A stretch of DNA of 64,000 nucleotides, taken from Haliclystus octoradiatus (taxonomy: Eukaryota; Cnidaria; Staurozoa; Stauromedusae; Haliclystidae). The translations under genes and the position numbers were made by a program. The DNA lies in the NCBI GenBank assembly GCA_916610825.1, contig OU744448.1:10056113-10120112 (forward strand), given 5' to 3'. The notes below the pieces were generated by a model. It saw only the letters and a list, made by a program, of their open reading frames with translations. It did not search any database and had not been told where the DNA came from. Of this stretch, positions 23,494 through 34,671 are shown piece by piece (position 1 is the stretch's first letter; each line of letters opens with the position of its first letter).

Positions 23494-23735
23494 TGTATCA
23501 TCTAAAATCAATTATCGATACAAATTAAAACGTCTTCAGAACTTAAGTGACGCCGACGAACAACGAGGGGTACTATTACTGAAGAATTTGACCAAAAATA
23601 TATACTGTATATCCCATTGTATAACTGATATCGCTCAATTCTGATCACGTGATAATTTACGCCAATATTAACACGACATTAGCGTAATGTTGAGATGCTA
23701 TGAGACTCTCGAAAGGCCGAAATCAAAGGCCGCGG

Positions 23736-23831
23736 TAGCCTGCTCGCAGACTCACTGTCAAAATGTAAATTTGGTAAACAGTAGACTGTATACCAAGTTT
23801 ACATTTTGACAGTGAGTCTGCGAGCAGGCTA
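23736..23831. mobile_element. 96-bp MITE with 9-bp TSD
   Basis: It is nearly a pure hairpin: arms of about 40 bases starting TAGCCTGCTCGCAGACTCAC around a short centre (AACAGTAGACTGTA). It is flanked by AGGCCGCGG at 23727-23735 and 23832-23840. A 9-bp TSD suggests mobilisation by a Mutator-type transposase. Confidence 0.85.
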
Positions 23832-23840
23832 AGGCCGCGG

Positions 23841-24540
23841 CGGCTTGGGCTTGTGAAATCTGACGTCTTTCTCTCCCCGCTCTTGTCTCATACACATCTC
23901 TCGTGTTCATATAAAACCCATGCAATCACGACCATTCTTTCAGAATTGCTTTCCATCAATGACCGTTCATCACAACTGTTACTTGACAAGGTTATATCTA
24001 TATCTATATGTAATGTCAATGTCATAGTATTGAGCGGCTATAAAAATTGTAATGTGTAGGGCTTTTTGACCTACAATGTTCGAAGAAATTTCCATGCAAG
24101 AAAAGCTATTTAGGCTAAGATATATACTGAAGTCTCAATGTGATGTTATATTTTAAATGCCGTGGTAAATTTATTTTACACACTTTACAAAAGTTATTTA
24201 TTACAATTAATTAAAAAGTACTTAAGCTTAAGTTTGTAAATAGACAGCTAATTACATATTATGATTCTACAGTTAGTTAATTTAAAAATAGAGGGAGCAA
24301 CAGATATTGATCAATTTTAGACTGAGAAACTGATGCAATATTTCAAATGTACCGATTAAGCATCATACATAGAAAATATATTAAAATTATGTAACAAGTG
24401 TATATCATTTGTTCAAAATTTGTGTGAATATATATCTTATCTTATCTTATCTTATATCTTATATATCTAAAATTAAGTTGATGTTTATAGAGAAAATATT
24501 TTAACTGTACTGGCCATGATCAGGCCAAATGTCATTTAGG
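23841..24540. other. Spacer between Ulp1/PHD copies
   Basis: AT-rich with a short (TTATC)n run near 24435-24455. No supported gene. Confidence 0.4.
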
Positions 24541-24547
24541 CAGCCAG

Positions 24548-25187
24548 AGCAGAACCATGTCCTCAATTTTTTCAGTGGGATGTCTAAAGCCTAGAATTTC
24601 TCATGGAACCATTTCCTACAGCCTCTGCACTCTATCATAGTTTCATCGTACTATTGAGGTATGCGACATTTACAATAGATCTTTATGCTATGACGCCATT
24701 GAAGACTTCTGTTAACAGTCTTTTGTTGTTTCGATTTTGGAAATGGAAGCATTTCTCTATTGTCTCTATTTCTCTAACGTTGATAAATCTTTGCTTTGAT
24801 CTTTCGATCGCAGCAATGTCAATTTCCAGCCTACATGGCATTGTTCCCCTTAATGAGTCATATATATATATAGGTATACCAATCTATCGTATGGTGGCCT
24901 AACCATGCAGACCCAATGCGCTCTCACAGGATCATGCAAAATCTGCACATAGGGTTTTGATTGATCAATGTCAGTCTTGAATAATAGCCTCTGGGACAAT
25001 GAAACACATTCTAGTCCAGCAACATGAGGATGCTTCATTCTCAGAAGTTTCATTGCTGCCGTCATGTGGTTGTCATTCAGCCAATTCGTTTTTGATTGAA
25101 GGTCAATCAAATCTCTCTTTTCAAGCGACAGTTCAATTATCCAACATTTTTGCGATAGTGTTTTTATGTCAGATTTTCTCATAAAAG
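24548..25187 (-). pseudogene. Ulp1-like protease/PHD gene, copy 2 (decayed)
   Basis: After an acceptor (TTTTATTTCAG, 25188) the frame reads FMRKSDIKTLSQKCW...LIDLQSKTNWLNDNHM, then PYVQILHDPVRAHWVCMV with the catalytic His. The Asp region (YDSLRGTMPCRLEIDIAAI) is displaced into another frame by a TA-repeat slip near 24865. The segment that should hold the Q...C nucleophile motif is missing. A PHD finger follows near 24550-24690 (YCKCRIPQ, MIECRGCRKWFHEKF, LRTWFCSGC) with a stop inside it and Phe in place of the sixth Cys/His ligand. It is clearly a pseudogene, but it shows that protease and PHD belong to one gene. Confidence 0.75.
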
Positions 25188-25206
25188 CTGAAATAAAATA
25201 CAACAT

Positions 25207-26283
25207 TGATCAAATGAAATCCTAAACACGTACCGTAGTGAACCTGATAATTAGATCAATAGATATATCCGACTATACGGCGTATTATGTAATGTAGGTT
25301 AAAATTGTGCAACTAAATAAATATTTTTTCCCTTGGTTTTCACTGGGGATTATCTAATTTTTCGTTAACAATGTAGTTTCGTTTAACCGTGTGTGCATAC
25401 TCACCTTCGCAAGTTGTTCAACTTTTATTCTAATGTACACTGCTGTTTCAAAATAACTGTTTTTACTAGGTCTAAGGGGTATATATCAACAGTTTTCTTG
25501 TAGAATAAGATTTGATGACTATGAAGAAATATCCCAAATATTTCGATTTTTGGCAATTAGATTAGGTATCATTTGAAGCAGAATCTGAAATTTTAGCGTA
25601 GGCTAGAAAAATTCTCAAAATGCAACCCCTTACAAATAGTACCCCCTATAATCATTGGGTCAACAGTCCCAGAAAAGACACTGATACAGTAAGATCTTTG
25701 CATGAATTCGATTCAGATAAGTCTCAAAAATACAGCTTCTAAAATGTCAAATTGTAGATATGTTTCTAATCATACAATACTTTTTAAAACACAATACTGT
25801 ACCATATTACATTGTATTGAAACATTGTTTCTGTCACATACATATAACATGAGATATTTGATTTATTCTGGGTCAGGGGGTGGGGCTTGTCCCCCTCCAA
25901 ATTTCTTTTGAAGATTTTCAATAACTTTCGCAACTTTAGGATTATTTTGATATTTTGACATATTGGCAGGATTCTGTGAAACATCTTGAAAGGTAGCGCT
26001 TATTTCAGGATCCTAAAAATAACAAAAGGGTAATTTTAAACAAAAGATTCACAATATGGGAGGAATGAGAGTCAATTTGTTGTAAGCCGGAATATCTCAT
26101 AAAAGATCAGTAGACCCCATTTCGAAATAGAATTTACGGGTCGTGGCTAGATCAGGGGTAACTCAAGGACATTGTGACGTCAACAGACAATTATACTATC
26201 ATTCAGGATTTTTCAGTCTTGTACGATAAAGCTGAAGTCTCGGGCATCGTTTCATAATTTTTAAATATGGCGGAAAGTTTTGG
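25207..26283. other. Intergenic stretch without recognised gene
   Basis: Only short open frames are present. AT-rich, with a G-rich patch near 25872 (GGGTCAGGGGGTGGGG). Confidence 0.4.
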
Positions 26284-27210
26284 ATTAGACCTGTGCCACA
26301 TGCCTCTGTACTTCACTTGACCTGCGGCTGCTGCGTATAGGGGACATGTAAAAAATAAGGTCAAAAAGTGATGCACTCATTTCAGAAATATGAAATGACC
26401 AATCACAGCCAAGCATCTGTGACGTATCTTGGATCTATGCAGTGATTGGTCCAATTACTTAATTTATGAAATTATCTCGTGACGTGACAACTTACAACTC
26501 CTTCAAGAACAAAATATTATTCAAACGTATTTTCAAAGCTCCAAGCAGAGGTTTTGAGCTCAATCCTATTTTCTTTTTTATATATCAACATGCTTCTCTT
26601 GGGTATTTAATTCGTTTTATCTGGAGATGTGCCTGCTTTATAAAGTTTTTAAACTGCCAAATATTGTTAAGCCGTTTAATACGCTGGCTCGAATGCAACT
26701 TGGATGTGTTTTCTTGTAGTTCAAACCAAGGTTTAAGGTTTTTAAACTTGATTTTATATTTATAAAATATATCAACATGCTTTTATTGCGTGTTACGATT
26801 GTTTTATCTGGAGATGTGCCTTCTGAATGCATAATCGATTGATGTCGAACTGTAGGCCTAACACGTGCAACTTGGAAGAAAACGCGGAATGCCCTAACAA
26901 ATAATAATTTGCTCATATTTAAACATTCATCACAGCAATTGTGAAGATGACATACAAGTTTAAACTTTGATTACTTGTATGAGTTGAAAACAGCTGGTAA
27001 ACTGGTATTAAACGGTAGATTATCAGCATGCAAATATTGCAATTTTCCGTGAATGTGGCTGACACACTTTTCATTAATAGCGGCATAACATTGGACTTCA
27101 TTACGGATATTTTTATCATTAGTTGATAGAATGGATTACAGATAATACTTTTCTATGATATGAATGATTTGAATACATCTACTTTACTCTATTGTTAAAT
27201 GTTAGTAATG
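26284..27210. repeat. Dispersed repeat, copy 1 (second copy at 63156)
   Basis: It begins CCTGTGCCACATGCC and continues through CCAATCACAGCCAAGC, GTTAAGCCGTTTAATACGCT and TGAAAACAGCTGGTAAACTG. The same order of sequence occurs at 63156-64000 with a few percent difference and some small gaps, running off the window end. No protein is encoded in a conserved frame, so this is probably a non-autonomous transposon; its true end is not visible. Confidence 0.8.
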
Positions 27211-28389
27211 TGAATGTCAGAAATATTTCCTTTGTGTGGTAACAAGAACAACATTAATATATTAATTCGGCTCAACGTTGTTTTTTCTGTAATACTCTGT
27301 AGAAGTTGTTCTTCATTCCGTTTCTCAATTCATATCTGCAATATTAATTCACTTCGATCAAAATGTCTAGGATTTGCAAAGCTACAAAATTACGTTTTGC
27401 TTTAAAATTTGAAATTGCTTTTACTGTAACTGTGTGATGTCGATAAATGTCCTTCCGTCTTGACACCTATTGTTTTCGTTACTGTTGGCCCACCGCATAT
27501 ACTTGATAGCAGGCGCTTGTGGAGCGCATGCGTATTAGGGTCAGAATTTTCTCTGCGCATCACTTTTTGACCTAGCCTCATTCCATCACGGCCCTCATTT
27601 CCGCGCGGCGCTCCAGTGAGGGCCTAATAAAATTTAAGGTTGAAAAGTGTACCAGAAACCAAAAATATGGTGTGCCCAATCACAGCGCACCTTGGTGTCA
27701 TGTGAGTTACAGCCAGGTGTTGGTTGGTCGGCCCATCGAAGAACAATAAAACGAGGTGTGAACAGAAATTGATATTTGCTTAATTCAGCTATTTTGAATT
27801 TCAACATTTTGTAAACAAACTGTCGAAGAAAACTAAAAACGTCAAGTTCACGGTATTACTTTGGATCAAATTGGAGCAACAGAATTATAAATATCTCGAA
27901 GGACTGTATGAACATTATGAAGGCCTTTTGTGGGCGTAGAATACAAAATAAAGGAGAAAACATCATGTTTTGACGGAGCGATGGAGCTAGGCTAGTTTTG
28001 GATTGCTGTTTCTACGACTAGAAATTAATATTTGTCAAAGACTAGTTAGACAAGCCTATTGTTACGTTAAACCAAATCATCGATCTATTACGTAAAAATG
28101 GAAAGAAGTTGAAAACGATAAGAGTGAGATACATTATATTGTCAGTTCAGTTATGGAATCCATCTAATTTTGCAATTATTCAATTAATGGCTGTGCTACT
28201 GCTCAGTATGACATGGTGAAGGTGGGTAAGGTAAGGTTATAAAACAAATCGTTCAATGAGGAACTATATATATAATGATTTATGAATAGTATACAGGAGG
28301 TAATGTTCCAAACTGTATTTTAGTAGAATAATTTTATAGAATTTTTACAGAAGTTAAACGAACGAAGTTATTCGAAGATCAGCTTGTGA
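27211..28389. other. Spacer without recognised gene
   Basis: A GC-richer patch at 27490-27630 includes GCATCACTTTTTGACCT, the inverted form of a string found at the start of the dispersed repeat (26366), so it may be related to that repeat's other end. No coding evidence. Confidence 0.4.
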
Positions 28390-29349
28390 GCTTGTTCAGC
28401 ATCATTTCTAGCTTCTTTACAATCTTTGCACAGCCAATATGCTGTTGCTGCTGTCGCTGTGTCATAGTCATGGAATGAAGGGTGAAAGTATATACTTTGC
28501 AAATCTTACATTCCTTCATTTTTTCCTCACCATTCAACAAAAAAAGCTTGGGCATTCTGCATTTGCAGTAAACAGAAATTGCAAAAAGTCTGTTTTTTTT
28601 GCGTGGATGCTAGTCCTTTCACTGAACGGGAAGGGCATCATTGCGTCATTCTCGAGGCAGTGTTTGAGATGAATGCGCATCTCTTTTGGCTTAAAGTTCA
28701 TTTGTTTTAACGGCAATTTAAAGCATTCTGCTGTTGCATATGCCAAGGCAAATAGGCCACAGCTATTTGTATCTTTTTGCTGTTGAACATCCATCAAAGC
28801 AATAAATAGTTCTGTGCTACTGCAATAGCTTAAAGAAGACAGTAGACTTTGAGTATCTATGTCGAGATTATCGGAGTAATTACTGTCGTACAATTTTAAC
28901 TTGTGATGCTCTTCCATTGTACTTGCAGTAACCCAATGATTCGAATTTCTGTTAAAAACTTGAACAAAGTTATTGATTGGTCGAGCTGGTAATTGCTCTG
29001 GGATCATCAGAATTGGATCTTGCAGTCCTTAAATCTCAGGAAATTGGCATTTCAGCAACCAAAGACCGGCGGCTACAATTGTATCATTCAGCCATTCAGA
29101 TTGTGAAGATAAAATCTGCAAGAGAAATATATTTACTTCATTCGACATGCTTAGCATCAGGAATTTCAGGATTACAGTTTTCAAGGGTGAGTGAGGATAG
29201 ATCACAATGTTAATTGATTCACATAGGCCTACCATTTTATCTCTGTTTGAAAGGTCAACTCCATTAATTCCTCCAACCTTTAACCATTGATCATTATTTA
29301 CAGAAAAGCTGCTTTTTTCTTCATCTGACACATTAATTACAAATATCTA
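28390..29349 (-). pseudogene. Ulp1-like cysteine protease, copy 3: triad intact, one stop codon
   Basis: Two exons join in phase 0: 29349-29233 (ends DLSNRDKM, donor GTAGGC) and 29115-28534 (acceptor TCTCTTGCAG). The protein reads ILSSQSEWLNDTIVAAGLWL, then His in SNHWVTAST, Asp in KLYDSNYSDN, and Gln and Cys in QQQKDTNSCGLFALAYA; all C48 catalytic residues are present. A single in-frame TAA (29031-29029) sits before GLQDP. The frame ends at 28534, after which WLCKDCKEA in another frame (about 28405-28432) looks like the last ligands of the PHD finger seen in the sister copies. It lies downstream, on the same strand, of the MULE transposase and may be the C-terminal part of that gene. Confidence 0.75.
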
Positions 29350-29597
29350 AAAAAAAATACAAAAACATTACTGAAACAGAAAATTTTGAAGGTATTGTGA
29401 AATATTACAATTTTTAACCAAATAAATCAGACTAAGCTATCAGACTTTTCTTGAAATAATTTCACTAAGATCTTCTTGTAATAATAATCAGACCTTCTTG
29501 GATATGTTCATTTTGTTCCCTTTTTATTTACTGAATGATTTTATATTGATTCTATTTTACCTTATTAAATTGGTATGTGAAAGCGTAGCTTACAGTT

Positions 29598-29701
29598 CAA
29601 ACCTACCTGCTGGCTTTCTACTGGTTTCTCCTTGATTTCAACTATTAGCGTCTGTGCATCATCATTATATGTTTCCTGTTTTGTTTTCTGTTTTTTCCAC
29701 C
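29598..29701 (-). CDS. Candidate linker exon between transposase and protease
   Basis: It lies between an acceptor (ACTGTACATAG) and a donor (CAGCAG/GTAGGT) and reads WKKQKTKQETYNDDAQTLIV then EIKEKPVESQQ. It joins in phase 0 to the protease exon at 29349. It is lysine-rich with no domain. Its support is the in-phase junction only. Confidence 0.4.
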
Positions 29702-31554
29702 CTATGTACAGTAAAATGATTAAACAAAGTAAATTATCTAACATATGAATTTGTTGAAGTGTTACATAATAAGCTAATTACTGAATTGTGGCAGTTTACA
29801 AAACGGAGTGGATAATGTTCCGGCAGCCGGAATCCTGAGCAACCGGAAAACGGAGTGCTAAAGATAATGTTCCGTGCATCTCTTGTGCATGTGTAATGCG
29901 TTGTTTTCGTTTCTCTCACATTTGTTCAAGCAAGATGCAATGGCAAAGGTCGGTCCTGTTCCTCTATCACGTTAATAACAATTCTGTTCATCAATTTAAT
30001 GATAGAATATAAAATAATTTAACTTAAAGTGCTGGAGGTTAAAAACACTTTATACGAGGGATTCATGACGCTAGATGCAACACCAAACCCGCAAACCGTT
30101 CTTCCAAACTTATAGGAAAAGTGAACGAACTCGGCTTCGGTTTTGAGTTTCAGAATTTTGACTTTTGGTATACGACAAAATCAGAATTGGTAGCCCGCAT
30201 ATAGCATCAGTTACAGAAAAAGGAAATGACTAATAAGTAATTATCCCATATTATTAGCCTACAAATTAACAAAGTAAATTGTTTTGAAATATTGTTAGGC
30301 TACATAAACATTTTCTGAAATCTTTCAAGAGCGCCAAATAATTATCACAACACTCAAACATTGGAAACGCTGGGTCGCATTGCTGAAAAGCTTCAATAAA
30401 TCAAACACACAATAAAATGATTGATGCATAGATCTGTTGAATATCGCTTTGTTTTATATTTATTCCAAACAGTCGATCCAATATACGGTGTAGGTGCTAT
30501 AAACTTTTTACAAACTATTTAAGATTTAATTTGGATCAATCGACACAGCCATGTTTATTATCTACATACGCATGCGCAAAGGACAACTTTATCTTTTGAG
30601 GACAGCTTTCCGGCAGCCAGAACAATATCCACTGCGTTTACAAAAAATATGCTTTTAGTTATAATGTTTAGACCTACAAGCCTTCTGTATGTACTGTTTT
30701 TCTCTTGATTGCTGTTGTTTTCTGTCTGACTGTATTTACATTTGACGTTTTCCCACTTCCTAGTAAAACCTCTCCTTCCTCAGATATACCAATGGTTGAG
30801 TGGGAACGTTCCATGTCTGCAACAACACCTGAGTAATCAAAATAAAATGTACAGATCATTATGTCTGCATTAATACATACACATATTTAGGTACTACACA
30901 ATACTGAAACTTGCTATTAATAATGATTCCTTTTATTTAGATGCTCGTACAATTTGTTCATACATCAGATCTCTTGAATATAATCTGTTCAGACTGATGT
31001 CAGAAGCATTACCAACAAAGCATTCCTCTACATGATGAGTATGTTTAGTTGAATTACTTCAATGCAAATTAACCCATTGGTTAGGCTACTCACTAGGCTT
31101 GCTTGTGACATCACTAATAATAACACTCACATTGGCACGTAATTGGCTCTTGCAGGTTGTGGATTGTGTTTACCAATGATTGTCAATATTCAGGCTAAAT
31201 GGACTGTTATTTGCATAGGCCCCTACTGTGTTCATAGTTCAGTCAAACCTGTCTATAACGGCCATTTGGTCACATTGGAAAGGCTATAATAATGGCAGTT
31301 ATACAAGAGCTGTAAAATTACAAAATATATGAAGAAAAACATTTGGTTGTTGATACAGTGTTATGCACTTTTCATTCATCAAATCCTTGCATGCCTTATA
31401 CGAAATGTGTACTTTGCATGTCAACAGGTGAAACGACACTTCTTATACACGTAGGTTTGACTTTACTTTACTTTGAATTGCGCAATTCTAAACATTATTC
31501 CATTGAAATACTGAAGAAAGAAAAAAGCATCAATTGAATTACAATTATACACAC
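29702..31554. other. Probable intronic region with one more candidate exon
   Basis: A minus-strand frame at about 30674-30838 (VVADMERSHSTIGISEEGEV then LLGSGKTSNVNTVRQKT) follows an acceptor (TTGATTACTCAG), but its donor phase does not match the exon at 29701. Near 31235-31320 there is a pogo-like repeat fragment (CAGTCAAACCTGTCTATAAC). The rest is AT-rich with no supported gene. Confidence 0.35.
31235..31320. mobile_element. pogo-like MITE fragment
   Basis: CAGTCAAACCTGTCTATAAC followed by GGCCATTTGGTCACATTGG resembles the ends of pogo/Tigger-derived MITEs. The same start occurs at 38819. No second terminal repeat was found. Confidence 0.45.
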
Positions 31555-34500
31555 CATAGCGTTTGGCTTTGTTTTTCTTTCTTGCTTTCAGTTGACGATG
31601 TATAGGTGCATTTCTTGATTTCGATCTCTTTGCTTGCTTAGCTTTCTTAGGTGAGCCATCTTCGTCTTTTAATGGCAATTTGTTGTCTGTTGGTTGTTGG
31701 AATCTGAATAATTGAAAAAAATGCTCAAGTTAATCATCTGGAATGAACGTTATTTCTTGTCGATAACATCTCAAATATATTTACTAACCTTCAGGACTTC
31801 ATTGAGCATGATGTGCAGCCTACCAAAACACTGTGGATCTGTAACCACATATAATGTATCCATCACAGATTTAACTGTTGAAACACATTAATTACGATTA
31901 GAAAGCTGAAGTGGTTGTGTAGATGGTTTTTGTTCATAGATGATGCCCTCCAAATCCAAGATTAGACCGTTGTTGTCTATATCATCAGATAAATCAATTG
32001 ACAGATCAGTGGATGAATCATAGTTGGCCATAGTTTGTTAACTGCCATTGCTCAGCAGATACACAAGGGGATTGCACAGATGTGGACAGCTGAACAACGG
32101 AAGAAGAAAGAGAACTACTTTCCAAGATTTTTCTCTCTTCAGCATTGAATACTAATTCATCAAGCCTGAAATATGGATAATTCAAAAACTTTTCACCCAA
32201 AGACTCCCATTTTTTCTGATGAAAACTCGCAACAGCACATAAATGCTTGCACAGGCTTCTATTTCTTGAGAAGTCCACACATTCACATGTTGGGAGTTCA
32301 TTATCATCTCCTAGCCAGACATGATATTGCTTCCTTGAATCTTCTTCACTTTGGATTGTAAAATGTCGATCGCCAATACGCGTTATACTTTTTAAATCCA
32401 GAGTTTTTGCCCCTTCAAGTCTGATGGTAACGTGTTGCACAAGATCTTGTGGCCGATTGTGAAAAAATGTGGGTACGATTGAAGGGTACTGTCGGTACAA
32501 TGATGTTGCCTGCATGTTTAATGTCTTGTACCTATGTTGCAATGAATACATAATTTGTTAAACAAGTATTAACAATAACCTGAGAAAAACAGTTCAAGAG
32601 TTCATGAACGTAGATTGCCTCAAATTTTCATGAACTGTTCATGAACTGTCTGTGAATTCCTGAACTGTTTTTCACAGGGGTTATAACAGAAATATTATAT
32701 TATAATACAAAATCATCCGAAACAAGCTAAACTAAGATTGTATTTAGCAGAACATACTTTTTGTAACTGTTTGGTAGGAAAACGGTGACAATTGCTTTCA
32801 TCAGCTCTTTCAAGGTTCCACTCTTCTTGTTCTCTAGCGCTTTTGATTTCAATAAACCGTTTTGCCTTTCAATACCGTTATTGGTATACACTGATAAAAC
32901 AAGCGATTTCTGCCGTTGGAACTTCACCCATTTCTAAAGCAGAGAAATGAAATAGCTCAGGCATAATTAATAGTATTGAATGTTATTATGTTAACTTATT
33001 CAATCAACTTAATCATCTCTGTCGCTAGTGTGCAATATACATTTGAAAAAAAAATTGAAATTACCTCTCCTAATATGTTTAGTTTAACTATAGCCTATAG
33101 CCTAGCCTGAAATATATGTTTACAGTTCAACCTTTGGTTTTACCGGTTTTGCAGAGGATAAGTGCAAATTCTTAGAAATAATTTATTTCAAATTCACCTT
33201 AACATGTGGTTTTCAGTAGTTTGTAAAGTAATTTTGCAGTTTCTCTGACTGCTTCCATATGGCACTTTCTTTAAATATTGCCAAATTGTGTGTATATTGC
33301 TTTTCATCTAAACTATCAGCAATACTATTAAGATAGGTTAGTATTGTATCACAATCAGCAACCACTCCATGTTCATGCTTGGATAACCATTTACTCCAGG
33401 CCTTTTTACGGTGGAAATCACACAGGTGAATGTATAAGCCTTGAAATTAATAATGCAAACCAATATTAATGTCACACATGAATACGTACTGATGATATCA
33501 GAATAGTTAGTGTACAGTTATTAAAATACTTACCGGGAAAACAACGCTCGAGTGCATTTATTTCAGCCAATGAAAAGTCAACAATAAAATTTGTTGGTTT
33601 CCAATTTGGATTTTCTCGCTAATAAGCTTCAGACCTTCTGCAATTGATTCTTCATCTTCGTTCTCCAGAATTAAAACTGCAACATCTGCATAACAGACAT
33701 TTGTTTTTACGCAAACAAAAAAAAGAGGGACATCATACCTGTAAAATAAATGAGAAATTGATTTCATTGAGTGGTGTTCCAAGGAATGCACTCTAATCAT
33801 ATTATGTGAAAATTGGATATTTATTATTGCATGAATATTGGAAAGAGAGCGTCAACTTCTATTTCTTAAATTTACGCATCTCAATTGCTTGTGTTTATTT
33901 AGGAAATTTGGTTTGAAGAAATCTTTAGATAGCTTGATATGCATGCATTTTCACAATTTGCAATTTTAAGCAAACCAAAACTTTATCAATATACATACCG
34001 GTATCAAAATTTGTTTGCTTTTTACTATCATGCCATCAAGCTTATAAAGGTTGAATAGCATATTTTCACAAATATTTTACACAAGCTTAATGAATAATGA
34101 TTTCATTCAATTTTAATACAAGCATGTAAAGCATATGTAACTTTCTAATAGATGCCTGGTTAATTCACATTTAGTTATGTTACATCTCTGATGGTATTTT
34201 CACATTACCTGCAAACCCTGTATGTTGCATCAAGAAGACATAAATCTTGGCCATAACGAAGCATCAAAAGGCGCATCCATTCTGATTGGTATATATAGCA
34301 GTAAAAATCTCTCTTCATCTGATGAAGCCTGAAGTAGAATGTTAAATAATTGTTCAGTATTTGACATCTTCTAATTTCCCCTGTGAATACGAATTCATGG
34401 ACTTTGTTAACCATCAGTTCATTAACCTTGTAAATATCAGTTTATGATCATTGTAGACAGATCATGGCATTAACTTAACCGCTTATGAAATTTTGCTTGA

Positions 34501-34671
34501 AAGTATATCAAGTTTGATTGGCAAGTTTTTATTAAATTTTGGTTGACGGTTCATGGAAACAGGCCATTTAAGATTTATTGACTTCATGAACAATTCATGA
34601 CTTCATGACAATTTTGCTAGGAAAAAATAGCCTATTGGCTATATTTCTATTTTTACCCGACAGTGTGCAAC

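Noticed and set aside
24850-24902. In-frame reading YLYIYMTH at the end of protease copy 2
   Set aside because: It arises from a TA-repeat frameshift. The family sequence (YDSLRG) is in the next frame, so this end is not a real C-terminus.
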